A stretch of 64,000 nt of DNA from PALSA-612 sp963776735. GTDB lineage: Bacteria; Actinomycetota; Thermoleophilia; Gaiellales; Gaiellaceae. The DNA lies in contig CAVZNV010000023.1 of assembly GCA_963776735.1 (NCBI GenBank), positions 1-64,000 on the forward strand, given 5' to 3'. Positions within the stretch are counted from its first letter, which is position 1; each line of letters opens with the position of its first letter. Positions 23,637-31,516 of the stretch are shown here, piece by piece. Made by a program: the position numbers and the translations under genes. The notes under the pieces are model-generated. The model had not been told where the DNA came from. It saw only the letters and a list, made by a program, of their open reading frames with translations, and did not search any database.

Positions 23637-24200
23637 TTAGCGCACCCGGGCCTGGACAGCGTGCAAGTGCCGCCGGGCGGACTTCAGCAGGGCGAGCGCC
23701 GCCGGGACGTTGCCGGAGTCGATGGTGTCGGCCGAATCGGTGACGACCCCGACGAGCACGCTCCCGTCGGCGACCGCCAAGACCGTGATCCCATTCGTCA
23801 CCGTCTTGCCGAAGGCGTTCTTGCCGGTGATCGACCCGGTGAACCAGATGCTCGGCAGCTTGTAGCCCGGCACCTTGCCCTGAACGTGGACGCTTCCAGG
23901 CGGTTTCGCGCCCGACAGGTCGGCCCGCGCGTCGCTCGGGTTCGGGAACACGGCGTAGAAGATCGCGTCGTCCGGGTCGGGGCCATCCACGGCGACGCCC
24001 ACCTCGCCGACGACGTGGTGTCCCTTCGCCTTCGAGGACGGCTGCTCCAGGCTCACCTTCGCCGAGGAGAACCCCGACGGGAGTTGCGAGTCCGGGTAGG
24101 CGGTCGTGAGCAGGGCCGTGTACAGCGACTTTGGCGAGGCCGAAGCCGTCGCAGCGAATACCCCGGCGACCAGCGCGGCGATAACCAGAAGCCGTCTCAC
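23637..24200 (-). CDS. Secreted protein of unknown function
   Basis: 187 residues from GTG 24200. The signal peptide (RRLLVIAALVAGVFAATASA) is clear. The mature domain has alternating strands (HVVGEVGVAVDGPDPDDAIF, then FGKTVTNGITVLAVADGSVL) with the final helix ALALLKSARRHL. No cysteines in the mature part. No family recognised. Last cargo gene before the tRNA-Leu end of the island. Confidence 0.65.
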   Translation of the reverse strand: MRRLLVIAALVAGVFAATASASPKSLYTALLTTAYPDSQLPSGFSSAKVSLEQPSSKAKGHHVVGEVGVAVDGPDPDDAIFYAVFPNPSDARADLSGAKPPGSVHVQGKVPGYKLPSIWFTGSITGKNAFGKTVTNGITVLAVADGSVLVGVVTDSADTIDSGNVPAALALLKSARRHLHAVQARVR

Positions 24201-24314
24201 AACGCAGACCCTAACCCGGGCCGGACCCGTACAACTTGCCACTTTGCTTGCTACCCAGCCCTCTGGCGCTTCGGCGGCGCTTAGCGGCCATACCCGCGAA
24301 TGGCTTGAATCCAG

Positions 24315-24402
24315 TGCCGGGGGAGGGATTCGAACCCTCATGCCCCACGAGGGGACACCTGATTTTAAGTCAGGCGCGTTTGACCAATTTCGCCACCCCG
24401 GC
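24315..24402 (-). tRNA. tRNA-Leu (anticodon UAA)
   Basis: On the minus strand the 88-nt sequence begins GCCGGGGTGGCGAAATTGG and its acceptor stem closes with CCCCGGC plus discriminator A. The anticodon arm CTGACTTAAAATCAG presents UAA. A long variable arm (GTCCCCTCGTGGGGC-type) marks a class II tRNA, and the T arm reads GAGGGTTCGAATCCCTC. No CCA is encoded. Its 3' half is duplicated at 20651-20710. Confidence 0.96.
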
Positions 24403-24430
24403 GCGAAGGGAAGCGTAGAGGGCGAGCGGG

Positions 24431-25201
24431 CTAGTAGCCCAAACGGGCGAAGTCGAACGAGCTCGGGATGCTGGACGGCTTCTTGCCGAGGACGAGCGCG
24501 ATCTCCTGGTGGCTCTTGAGGACGAGCTTGGCCGGGTTGCCGACGTACTTCTTCCCGTTCACCCACATCTGCACCCGGCCGCAGCTGCCCTTGAAACTGC
24601 CGATGCAGCTCCGCGTCAGCCTCACGCCCCAGACGCCGAAGAACTGGCCGAGGTTGAACGTCACAGGACGGCCGGTCTCGACGTGGAGGATGTCGTTCGG
24701 CGCGTGCGTGTGCATCTCCGCGAACGTCGCCGACTGGCCTCCCGGCGCGATCTGGATGCCGACGTACTGCGGCACCGTCACCTTCTGGCCGTTCACCCAG
24801 AGGTCGAGGTGCTGGTGGATGTGGTAGACGAGCTGCTCGTTGGCGGGCGGCTGCAGCCCGATGTCGCCCACGCGGGCGGTCAGGAGCGTGGCGTTCGCGG
24901 GCCAGGGCGGCGGTTTCGTCTGCAAGCCGGGCAGGTCGTGCCAGCTGATGTTCCCGGTCATCGACGGCTTCAGCTTCGTCGAGCTGCGCGTGAGGCCGAT
25001 GCCGAGAGCGATGCCAAGGATCGCGAGCAGGACGACGACGGCGGCGATCGGCCAGAAGTGCTTCGAGGCCCAGCCGGTCGCGGACCCGCCCGAGCCGGGC
25101 GGCTTCTTCGCAGGCCCCGAGCGCTTCTGCGGCGCCTGCACCTGGCGTGCGCCGGCGTCGGTCGCGCGTGGAGGCTTCGGGGTGCGCGCCTTCTTCGCCA
25201 C
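24431..25201 (-). CDS. Membrane-anchored histidine-rich motif protein
   Basis: 256 residues from GTG 25201. A basic, Pro-rich cytoplasmic N-terminus (residues 1-50) is followed by one membrane helix (FWPIAAVVVLLAILGIALGI) and an extracellular domain. That domain has YHIHQHLDLWVNGQ and FAEMHTHAPNDILHVE, two His clusters spaced about 45 residues apart, plus LGQFFGVWGVRLT. Conserved His pairs of this kind suggest a metal site. The family is common in actinobacteria but uncharacterised as far as I know. Confidence 0.7.
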   Translation of the reverse strand: MAKKARTPKPPRATDAGARQVQAPQKRSGPAKKPPGSGGSATGWASKHFWPIAAVVVLLAILGIALGIGLTRSSTKLKPSMTGNISWHDLPGLQTKPPPWPANATLLTARVGDIGLQPPANEQLVYHIHQHLDLWVNGQKVTVPQYVGIQIAPGGQSATFAEMHTHAPNDILHVETGRPVTFNLGQFFGVWGVRLTRSCIGSFKGSCGRVQMWVNGKKYVGNPAKLVLKSHQEIALVLGKKPSSIPSSFDFARLGY

Positions 25202-25212
25202 GGCGCGCCAGG

Positions 25213-27096
25213 TTAGCAGGCTGCCGCAGTCACCTGGCCGGAGAGAAAACCGGCCACCTGCTCCCGGTCCGAGACGATCCGGCACGGCGGGAGCGCCTCG
25301 ACGAACGTCCGCCCGTACGGTCGCGTCCGCAGGCGCGGATCGAGGATCGCGACCACGCCGCGGTCAGAGTGCGTGCGGATCAGCCGGCCGAAGCCCTGAC
25401 GGAGCTGGAGCACCGCCGCCGGCAGCGAGTAGTCGGAGAACCAGTCGCCTCCCTCGGCCGAGATCCGTTCGCAACGGGCCTCGACGAGCGGATCGCCGGG
25501 GGCCGGGAACGGCAGCTTGTCGATCACGAGCAGGCTCAGCGCCTCGCCCGGGACGTCGACCCCTTGCCAGAACGTCGCCGTGGCGACGAGCACCGTGTCG
25601 ACCTCGCGCGCAAAGCGTTCGAGGAGGCGCTCGCGCGGAGCGTCGCCCTGGGCCAGCACGTCGTACGGCAGACGTCCGCGGAGCCGGCCGGCGATCGCGT
25701 CGAGCGCGCGGTACGAGCTCGTGAGGACGAGCGCACGGCCGGACGAGAGCGCGCACAGCGCGGCGACCTCCTCGGCGACGAGCTCGAGCGCACCGTCGGA
25801 GCGCGGATCCGGCAGCCCCTCGGGCAGGTAGAGCAGCGCCTGTTCGTCGAAACGGAACGGCGAGCCGACGCGAAGCTCGGCGGCGCCGCGCAGCCCGAGC
25901 CGGTCGCGGACGAAACCGAAGTCGTCGCCCGTGCCGAGGGTGGCCGAGACGAGAATTGCTGTCGGCCCGTCGTCCCAGAGCCGCTCGCGTAGCGGCCGAG
26001 ACACGTCGACGGGAGCCCAGGCGACCGCATCAGGCTCGGCCCAGACGACCCGCTCCAGCTCGCCGGGGTCGAGGCAGGCCTGGACGTCGAGCACCGCGCC
26101 GAGCGCCCGCGCCGCGAGCGCGTCAAGCTCGTCGTTCTCCCCGGACAGTGCTGCGGCGAGCTCGGACAGCCGCTCTGCCAGCGCGCCGAAGGCGAGCACC
26201 GGCGGCCGCCGCAGCCGTGTCCGCCCCGTCCCCGGGCAGACCTCGTCGAAGAGATCACCTGCAGCTCTCTCGACGCGGTCGAGCGCACGGGCGGGTGCCG
26301 GGACGTTCGCCTCGCGGCACGCTCGGTCGACGTCTCGCGCGAGGCGGTGCAGGCCCGAGCCGGAGACGCGCCCGCCGAGCCAGGTCGCCGCCGTCTCCTC
26401 GAGCCGGTGCGCCTCGTCGAAGACGACGGCGTCGTGCTCGGGCAGGACGCCGGCTCCGTCCCGGCGCTCGCGCAGGCCGAGGTCGGCGAAGTAGAGCGCA
26501 TGGTTCGCGATCACGAGGTCGGCGTGCGAGGCGCGTTCGCGGGCCGCCTCCGAGAAACACGTGCCGACGTGAGCGCACGTGCGGCCGAGGCAGCGGTCCG
26601 ACCCCACCGCGAGCTCCGTCCAGAGCGACGGCGACGGCTCGATCTCGAGCTCCGCCCGGTCGCCGGTCTCCGTCGCGTCGATCCAGCCGCGCATCGCGTC
26701 GAACGCACGCCCGTCCTCGGGACGCGCAAACAGTGATCCGCCGAGGAGGGCGAACCCCTGCAGGCGGTTGCGGCACAGGTAGTTCTGCCGGCCTTTCAGC
26801 ACGGCGACGTTCACCTCACGGCCCAGCGCCGCCGCCGCGATCGGCACGTCCTTCGTGAGCAGCTGCTCCTGGAGCGCCTTCGTCGCGGTCGCGACGACGA
26901 CGCGCCGGCCGGACGCGAGCGCGGGCACGAGATACGCGAGGCTCTTCCCCGTCCCGGTGCCTGCCTCCGCGAGCAGGTGCCGACCGTCCGCGAGCGCCCG
27001 CTCGACTGCATCGGCGAGCTCGGCCTGCTCCTCGCGGGCCTCGTACCGATCCAGCACGCGGGCGAGCGAACCGCCCACTCCGAACACCTCACGCAT
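25213..27096 (-). CDS. dinG: DinG/XPD-type iron-sulfur DNA helicase
   Basis: 627 residues from ATG 27096. Walker A AEAGTGTGKS (residues 43-52), DEAH box (227-230) and four cysteines placed as in the XPD/DinG iron-sulfur cluster (108, 169, 174, 180). C-terminal helicase motifs include ATATFWQGVDVPGE and the final QGFGRLIRTHSDRG. It unwinds DNA 5' to 3', and in relatives helps with R-loops and damaged forks. An upstream frame extension to 27171 would include a terminator-like hairpin, so 27096 is preferred. Divergent from rmuC. Confidence 0.92.
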   Translation of the reverse strand: MREVFGVGGSLARVLDRYEAREEQAELADAVERALADGRHLLAEAGTGTGKSLAYLVPALASGRRVVVATATKALQEQLLTKDVPIAAAALGREVNVAVLKGRQNYLCRNRLQGFALLGGSLFARPEDGRAFDAMRGWIDATETGDRAELEIEPSPSLWTELAVGSDRCLGRTCAHVGTCFSEAARERASHADLVIANHALYFADLGLRERRDGAGVLPEHDAVVFDEAHRLEETAATWLGGRVSGSGLHRLARDVDRACREANVPAPARALDRVERAAGDLFDEVCPGTGRTRLRRPPVLAFGALAERLSELAAALSGENDELDALAARALGAVLDVQACLDPGELERVVWAEPDAVAWAPVDVSRPLRERLWDDGPTAILVSATLGTGDDFGFVRDRLGLRGAAELRVGSPFRFDEQALLYLPEGLPDPRSDGALELVAEEVAALCALSSGRALVLTSSYRALDAIAGRLRGRLPYDVLAQGDAPRERLLERFAREVDTVLVATATFWQGVDVPGEALSLLVIDKLPFPAPGDPLVEARCERISAEGGDWFSDYSLPAAVLQLRQGFGRLIRTHSDRGVVAILDPRLRTRPYGRTFVEALPPCRIVSDREQVAGFLSGQVTAAAC

Positions 27097-27124
27097 GGAG
27101 TCGAGCTTAGGGATCGCGACGGCC

Positions 27125-27160
27125 GTGGAACAAAAATCCGCTCCGAGCGGCTTTTTCCAC
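27125..27160. terminator. Two-way hairpin in the dinG upstream region
   Basis: CCGCT (27139-27143) and AGCGG (27146-27150) form a stem flanked by A5 (27132-27136) and T5 (27152-27156), and GTGG/CCAC close the outside. This is a terminator shape readable on both strands. On the minus strand it lies in the probable dinG leader. On the plus strand it precedes the rmuC promoter. Confidence 0.55.
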
Positions 27161-27171
27161 TTCGACACCAC

Positions 27172-27201
27172 TTGACGACCGGCCCGCCACCGTCGTATTG
27201 T
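27172..27201 (+). promoter_or_regulatory. Candidate sigma-A-type promoter upstream of rmuC
   Basis: TTGACG (27172-27177) and TATTGT (27196-27201) are separated by 18 bases. Transcription would start about 27208, only a few bases before a strong terminator hairpin. Confidence 0.45.
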
Positions 27202-27210
27202 CCTCGCGTC

Positions 27211-27252
27211 AGATCCGGTCGGCTTTCGGGCCAGCCGGATCTGGCGTTTTTA
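27211..27252 (+). terminator. Intrinsic terminator between promoter and rmuC
   Basis: AGATCCGG (27211-27218) pairs with CCGGATCT (27235-27242), with an inner GGC/GCC pair, and is followed by GGCG and a T-run (27247-27251, then ATT). There is no plus-strand gene upstream, so it does not end a known transcript. It is either an attenuator of rmuC or the 3' end of a very short RNA. Confidence 0.65.
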
Positions 27253-27326
27253 TTGGGGTTTTTCGCGGCCCCGCAAGCCCTTTCAGTGGAGTGACGTCCG
27301 ACGGCAGCCCTACTGTCTGTCGGCTC

Positions 27327-28520
27327 ATGATCGTTCTGGGATTCGTCCTCGGCCTCCTCGTCGGCGCATTCGCGGTCTGGCTCGTGATGCGCGCCCGGTC
27401 TTCCGCCGCCCGTGAGGCGCAGCTGGAGCTCGCAACGGCCTTCCGCGCCCTCTCCGCCGAGGCGCTGAAGTCGAACAACGCGCAGTTCCTCCAGCTCGCC
27501 ACGACCCAGTTCGAGGGGTTTCGACAGCAGGCACGCGGGGACCTCGACCAGCGCCGGCAGGCGTTCGAACAGCTGCTGGCTCCGCTCAAGGACACGCTGA
27601 CGAAGTACGACCAACAGGCGCAGTCGCTCGAGGCATCCCGCCAGAAGGCGTACGGAGAGCTCTCGTCGCAGGTCGAGACGCTGACGCAGACACAGGAGCG
27701 GCTCAGGAGCGAGACGAGCGACCTCGTCAAGGCGCTCCGGTCGCCGAGCTCACGCGGGCGCTGGGGCGAGATGCAGCTTCGCCGGACGCTCGAAACGGCC
27801 GGCATGCTCGCTCACTGCGACTTCGACGAGCAGGCCACGGTTTCGTCTGAGGACGGTGTTCTCCGGCCAGACGTCGTGATCAGGCTCGCAGGCGGCAAGC
27901 AGGTCGTGGTCGACGCGAAGGTTCCGCTCGAAGCGCTGCTGGACATCTCCGACGCCGACGACGAGGCCACGCGCGAGCTGCACTACCAGTCGTTCATCCG
28001 TCACGTCCGGACACACCTCGCAAAGCTCAGCCTGAAGTCGTACTGGCAGCAGTTCGACCGGTCGCCCGAGTTCGTCGTGATGTACCTCCCCTCGGAGGCG
28101 TTCTACCGGTACGCCCTCGAGAAGGACGACACGCTCATGGAGGCAGCGGCGAGCCAGAACGTCGTCCTGGCCGGCCCGATGAACCTGATCGGGCTCCTCA
28201 AGATCATCGCACTGGGCTGGCGCGAAGAGGCACTCGCGGAGAACGCCGCGCACGTCAGCGAGCTCGGCCGCGAGCTCTACGCCCGCCTCGCCACGATGGG
28301 CAGGCACTTCGCGAACCTCGGCTCGAAATTGACCAACGCCGTCGAGGCGTACAACGAGACCGTCGGGTCGCTCGAGACGCGCGTGTTGCCTTCCGCGCGC
28401 CGCTTCCGCGATGTCGGCGTGCCGGCGAAGGACGAGATCGGCCAGGTCGCGTCGATCGAGAGGCTGGTCAGGCCGCTGACCGCCGACGAGCTCGTCGACG
28501 TGGACGTCGACGCCGCCTGA
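27327..28520 (+). CDS. rmuC: DNA recombination protein RmuC
   Basis: 397 residues from ATG 27327. An N-terminal membrane helix (VLGFVLGLLVGAFAVWLVM) is followed by a coiled coil (residues 40-140) and then the nuclease-like core: RGRWGEMQLRRTLETAGML, VVIRLAGGKQVVVDAKVPLE and FVVMYLPSEAFYRYALE. These match the RmuC family (PD-(D/E)XK-like fold), linked to limiting inversions and to genome maintenance. Its neighbour dinG is divergent, and both have terminator-shaped hairpins in their leaders. Confidence 0.92.
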   Translation: MIVLGFVLGLLVGAFAVWLVMRARSSAAREAQLELATAFRALSAEALKSNNAQFLQLATTQFEGFRQQARGDLDQRRQAFEQLLAPLKDTLTKYDQQAQSLEASRQKAYGELSSQVETLTQTQERLRSETSDLVKALRSPSSRGRWGEMQLRRTLETAGMLAHCDFDEQATVSSEDGVLRPDVVIRLAGGKQVVVDAKVPLEALLDISDADDEATRELHYQSFIRHVRTHLAKLSLKSYWQQFDRSPEFVVMYLPSEAFYRYALEKDDTLMEAAASQNVVLAGPMNLIGLLKIIALGWREEALAENAAHVSELGRELYARLATMGRHFANLGSKLTNAVEAYNETVGSLETRVLPSARRFRDVGVPAKDEIGQVASIERLVRPLTADELVDVDVDAA

Positions 28521-28549
28521 CGTACCGCCCGCAGGCGTACGATTGGCTC

Positions 28550-28786
28550 GTGGCCGACGCGTCCACGATCGAGCTGCTCGCCTGGGTGTCGAGCCGTCGG
28601 CGCACCTACGCCGAGGCGATGGACGCCTGGCGGACGCACTGCCCGCGGCTGACCGTCTGGGAGGACGCAGTCCTCGCCGGTCTCGTCCGGGTCGTTCGTG
28701 GGCCTGACGGGCAGCTCGTCGAGCTGACGGAGGCCGGCGAAACGGCCCTCGCGTCCGGGAATCGAGCGATACCGGCAATCGTTTGA
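28550..28786 (+). CDS. Small winged-helix-like protein
   Basis: 78 residues from GTG 28550. Predicted helix-helix-strand pattern with ELLAWVSSRRRTYAEAMDAW, then VELTEAGETALASG, the wing-like end seen in small MarR-type DNA-binding folds. That is only a structural guess. It follows rmuC by 29 bp and precedes trxB by 34 bp. Confidence 0.6.
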   Translation: MADASTIELLAWVSSRRRTYAEAMDAWRTHCPRLTVWEDAVLAGLVRVVRGPDGQLVELTEAGETALASGNRAIPAIV

Positions 28787-28820
28787 CTACTCAAAGACAT
28801 TTCTTCGACCTGGAGGGAAC

Positions 28821-29783
28821 GTGGCGACGAACGACGCACGCGAGCTGATCATCATCGGAGGCGGCCCAGCGGGGTACACGGCCGCCCTGTACGCGGCCCG
28901 CGCGAACCTGAGCCCGCTCGTGATCGAGGGCATCCAGTGGGGCGGCCAGCTGATGATCACGAGCGACGTCGAGAACTATCCCGGCTACCCCGAGGGTGTG
29001 CTCGGCCCGGCGATGATGGACGAGTTCCGTGCCCAGGCCGAGCGGTTCGGCGCCGAGTTCCTGACCGACGACGTCACCCGTGTCGACTTCTCCGAGCGGC
29101 CATTCCGCGTCTCCGTCGGCGACGAGGAGCATCGCGCCTGGACGGTGATCGTCGCGACCGGCGCGAACGCGCGCCAGCTCGGTCTCGAGACCGAGGTCGC
29201 TCTACAGGGTCGCGGCGTCTCGTACTGCGCCGTCTGCGACGCGGCGTTCTTCCGCGAGAAGACGGTCGTCGTGGTCGGCGGCGGCGACTCGGCGATGGAG
29301 GAGGCGACGTTCCTCGCCAAGTTCGCCAGCAAGGTGACGATCGTCCACCGCCGCGAGGAGTTCCGGGCGTCGCCGATCATGGTCGACCGGGCCCGTCAGA
29401 ACGAGAGGATCGACTGGGAGCTGAACGCGCTCGTCGACCGCGTGCTCGGCGAGGAGACCGGCAAGGTCACCGGCGTCGTGCTGCGCGACGTCCACTCCGG
29501 CGAGACCCGCGAGATCCCGGCCGACGGGGTCTTCGTCGCCGTCGGACACGACCCGACGACGAAGCTGTTCCTCGACTGGCTCGACCACGACGCCGCCGGC
29601 TACCTCGTGACGATGCCGGGCTCGACGAGGACGAACATCGAGGGTGTGTTCGCGGCCGGCGACGTCCAGGATCACGTCTACAGGCAGGCGGTGACCGCCG
29701 CCGGATCGGGCTGCATGGCCGCCCTGGACGCGGAGCGCTTCCTCGCCGCCGAGCATCACCGTCAGCAGACGGCTGCCGTCTAG
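28821..29783 (+). CDS. trxB: Thioredoxin-disulfide reductase
   Basis: 320 residues from GTG 28821 (GGAGGG upstream). FAD site GGGPAG (13-18), redox pair CAVC (136-139), NADPH loop VVGGGDSAMEEA and the final FAAGDVQD motif are all present, at the usual length. It keeps thioredoxin reduced with NADPH and thereby supplies electrons to peroxidases and, potentially, to OsmC-like enzymes. No thioredoxin gene is adjacent. Confidence 0.97.
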   Translation: MATNDARELIIIGGGPAGYTAALYAARANLSPLVIEGIQWGGQLMITSDVENYPGYPEGVLGPAMMDEFRAQAERFGAEFLTDDVTRVDFSERPFRVSVGDEEHRAWTVIVATGANARQLGLETEVALQGRGVSYCAVCDAAFFREKTVVVVGGGDSAMEEATFLAKFASKVTIVHRREEFRASPIMVDRARQNERIDWELNALVDRVLGEETGKVTGVVLRDVHSGETREIPADGVFVAVGHDPTTKLFLDWLDHDAAGYLVTMPGSTRTNIEGVFAAGDVQDHVYRQAVTAAGSGCMAALDAERFLAAEHHRQQTAAV

Positions 29784-29888
29784 CAGGCCAAAAGACACGG
29801 CTACGCTGAATCAAGTGCTCCGCCCAGCGATGCATACCGGCCTCTGGCCCGCGATCACGCAGCGCGTTGCCACGTCCTCAGTCGCGCC

Positions 29889-29904
29889 CGTATTTGCCAA
29901 TACG
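29889..29904. promoter_or_regulatory. Palindrome upstream of the PAS protein gene
   Basis: CGTATT and AATACG are perfect inverse complements around TGCC. It lies 75 bases before the next start codon, in the 195-base gap 29784-29978, which otherwise shows no gene. Operator candidate. Confidence 0.35.
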
Positions 29905-29978
29905 AGAGCTCCCTGCGTCCTTGCATCGCTTGGTGCTCACGACCCAGCGACCCGGCAGCACCACTGGACGGAGCACTG

Positions 29979-30428
29979 ATGCCGTACTTCATCTGCCCGA
30001 ACTGCAAGGCGCGGTCGATCGACCACGACCGGCGCGAGAGCCTGACCGACCCGACCGCGGTCGGCTGCCACCGCTGCGGCTTCGGCTTCCTGTTCGAGTT
30101 GATGGACGACTACTACCCCGCGCCCGGAACCGGCATGGTCGTCTGCGACGCGGACGGCCGGATCCTCGCCGCCGGCCGCGGACTGTTCGAGCTGACCGGC
30201 TATGAGGAGAAGGAGCTGATGGGACGCGAGGTCGTCGACGCGCTGCGCCTCGACGGCTTCCAGAACGGCCAGAACCCGTTCGCGCTCTCGCTCGAATGGG
30301 GCGTCCGCCGGCTCGGCGAGCAGTGCGAGCTGACCGCGGCCAGCGGCCTGCGCAAGCCGGTGACCGCGGACATCTTCCCCGCGTACGACGACGACGGCGG
30401 GTTGCTCGTCGCGTTTACCCCCCGCTAG
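29979..30428 (+). CDS. Zinc-ribbon plus PAS-domain protein
   Basis: 149 residues. Residues 1-38 form a zinc ribbon (FICPNCKARS and GCHRCGFGF, two CxxC pairs). Residues about 50-149 are a PAS domain (GMVVCDADGRILAAGRGLFE, then LTGYEEKELMGREV, ending VTADIFPAYDDDGGLLVAF). No output domain follows, so it probably acts through a partner. It overlaps the convergent membrane-protein gene by 14 bp. Confidence 0.8.
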   Translation: MPYFICPNCKARSIDHDRRESLTDPTAVGCHRCGFGFLFELMDDYYPAPGTGMVVCDADGRILAAGRGLFELTGYEEKELMGREVVDALRLDGFQNGQNPFALSLEWGVRRLGEQCELTAASGLRKPVTADIFPAYDDDGGLLVAFTPR

Positions 30429-30813
30429 CGCGCGTCAGCTGCTCATTCGCTTCCTCGGCGCGGCGGGCGGACGTCATCAGGCGTTTGCTCCGTCGCGTGA
30501 ATGCGAACAACCACCATCCGGCAACGACGAGATAGAGGGCGAACATGATCCACTCGCCGTCGACTGCGTGCGTTATCCCAATGCCGACCCAGCCTGCAGC
30601 AAGGGAATACATCAGCCAGGGCGACCTGATCCAGATAAGACGACCCTCGCCCGCCTGCAGCTTCCGTGCGCGCTCGACGGCGGCCGGCGCCAGGGCCGGA
30701 TCGTGAACCGCTCGTCCCTCCACCACCGCATGGACGACTTCCGACCGCTGGTGAAATCGCCCGAACGCGAAGTAGAGCCGGTCACGCCACCGATCCACGA
30801 CGCTCGACCCCAT
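30415..30813 (-). CDS. Small membrane protein
   Basis: 132 residues from ATG 30813. A soluble N-terminal part (residues 1-60, DRWRDRLYFAFGRFHQRSEV) is followed by two membrane helices (WLMYSLAAGWVGIGITHAV and IMFALYLVVAGWWLFAF) and a basic cytoplasmic tail. No family recognised. The start codon touches a perfect palindrome (30813-30829), so expression is likely controlled there. Confidence 0.65.
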   Translation of the reverse strand: MGSSVVDRWRDRLYFAFGRFHQRSEVVHAVVEGRAVHDPALAPAAVERARKLQAGEGRLIWIRSPWLMYSLAAGWVGIGITHAVDGEWIMFALYLVVAGWWLFAFTRRSKRLMTSARRAEEANEQLTRASGG

Positions 30814-30829
30814 GCAACACAGTGTTGCA
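30813..30829. promoter_or_regulatory. Palindrome overlapping a start codon (operator candidate 1)
   Basis: TGCAACAC and GTGTTGCA flank a single A. The inner AACACxGTGTT is shared with the palindrome at 39329-39351. A single-base centre with 8 bp arms fits a TetR-like or other dimeric repressor site, and the position at the start codon suggests repression. Confidence 0.45.
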
Positions 30830-30847
30830 AGGTCGGACAGGGCTCGG

Positions 30848-31516
30848 CTAGACGCGGCTGCTCGGGCAGAGGTCGCTGAGCACGCAGTCCTCGCACCGTG
30901 GGGCACGCGCGATGCAAACCCGGCGACCGTGCCAGATCAGGAGGTGCGGGAAGATCCCCCACTCCGTCCGCGGCACGAGCCTGATCAAGTCGCGCTCGAT
31001 CTTCACCGGGTCCTGCTGCTTCGTCAGCCCGAGCCGCTGCGACAGCCGCCGCACGTGCGTGTCGACCACGATGCCCTGCGGGTCGCCGAGCTCGGAGGCG
31101 ACGACGTTCGCCGTCTTCCGCGCGACGCCCGGCAGTCGCACGAGCTCCTCGATCCGCCGCGGCACCCGCCCGTCGTACTCCTCGATCAGCATGCGCATCG
31201 TCCCGCGGATCGACTTCGTCTTCTGGCGGAAGAATCCGGTCTGGTAGATGTCGCGCTCGAGCTCCTCGACCGGCACCGCGAGGTAGTCCTCGGGTCGGCG
31301 GTACTTGACGAACAGGCGCTCCGTCACTTTGTTCACGTTCACGTCGGTCGTCTGCGCCGACAGCATCACGGCGACGAGCAGCTCGAGGTCGGATCGCGAG
31401 CGCAGGGCGATCCCTGCGTCCGGGTGCGCACGCTTCAGCCGTTCGACGATCGGACCGATGCGCTCGCGCTTCGGCCCGACGCGCCGTCGCGCTTCCTCGA
31501 CGTAGCTACGCGGCAC
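30848..31516 (-). CDS. nth: Endonuclease III
   Basis: 222 residues from GTG 31516, overlapping the end of the helicase-nuclease gene by 11 bp. Helix-hairpin-helix with catalytic Lys in VRLPGVARKTANVVASEL, catalytic Asp in VVDTHVRRLSQRL, and the iron-sulfur loop C-x6-C-x2-C-x5-C (CIARAPRC, EDC, VLSDLC) at the C-terminus. It removes oxidised pyrimidines and nicks abasic sites in base excision repair. Co-transcribed with AddAB-like genes. Confidence 0.95.
   Translation of the reverse strand: MPRSYVEEARRRVGPKRERIGPIVERLKRAHPDAGIALRSRSDLELLVAVMLSAQTTDVNVNKVTERLFVKYRRPEDYLAVPVEELERDIYQTGFFRQKTKSIRGTMRMLIEEYDGRVPRRIEELVRLPGVARKTANVVASELGDPQGIVVDTHVRRLSQRLGLTKQQDPVKIERDLIRLVPRTEWGIFPHLLIWHGRRVCIARAPRCEDCVLSDLCPSSRV

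Larger units (their letters stand above)
20651..24402. mobile_element. Genomic island bounded by tRNA-Leu and its partial copy
   Basis: The intact tRNA-Leu at one end and the 60 bp partial copy at the other define a 3.75 kb insert in the arrangement left by integrases that cross over in the tRNA anticodon loop. A second pair of short direct repeats lies inside each end (20819-20839 and 24235-24256, CTTGCCACT followed by GCTTGC). Cargo: a beta-helix surface protein and several small exported or membrane-linked proteins, all on the minus strand. No integrase gene or remnant is recognisable, so the island is either non-autonomous or has lost its recombinase. Confidence 0.6.
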
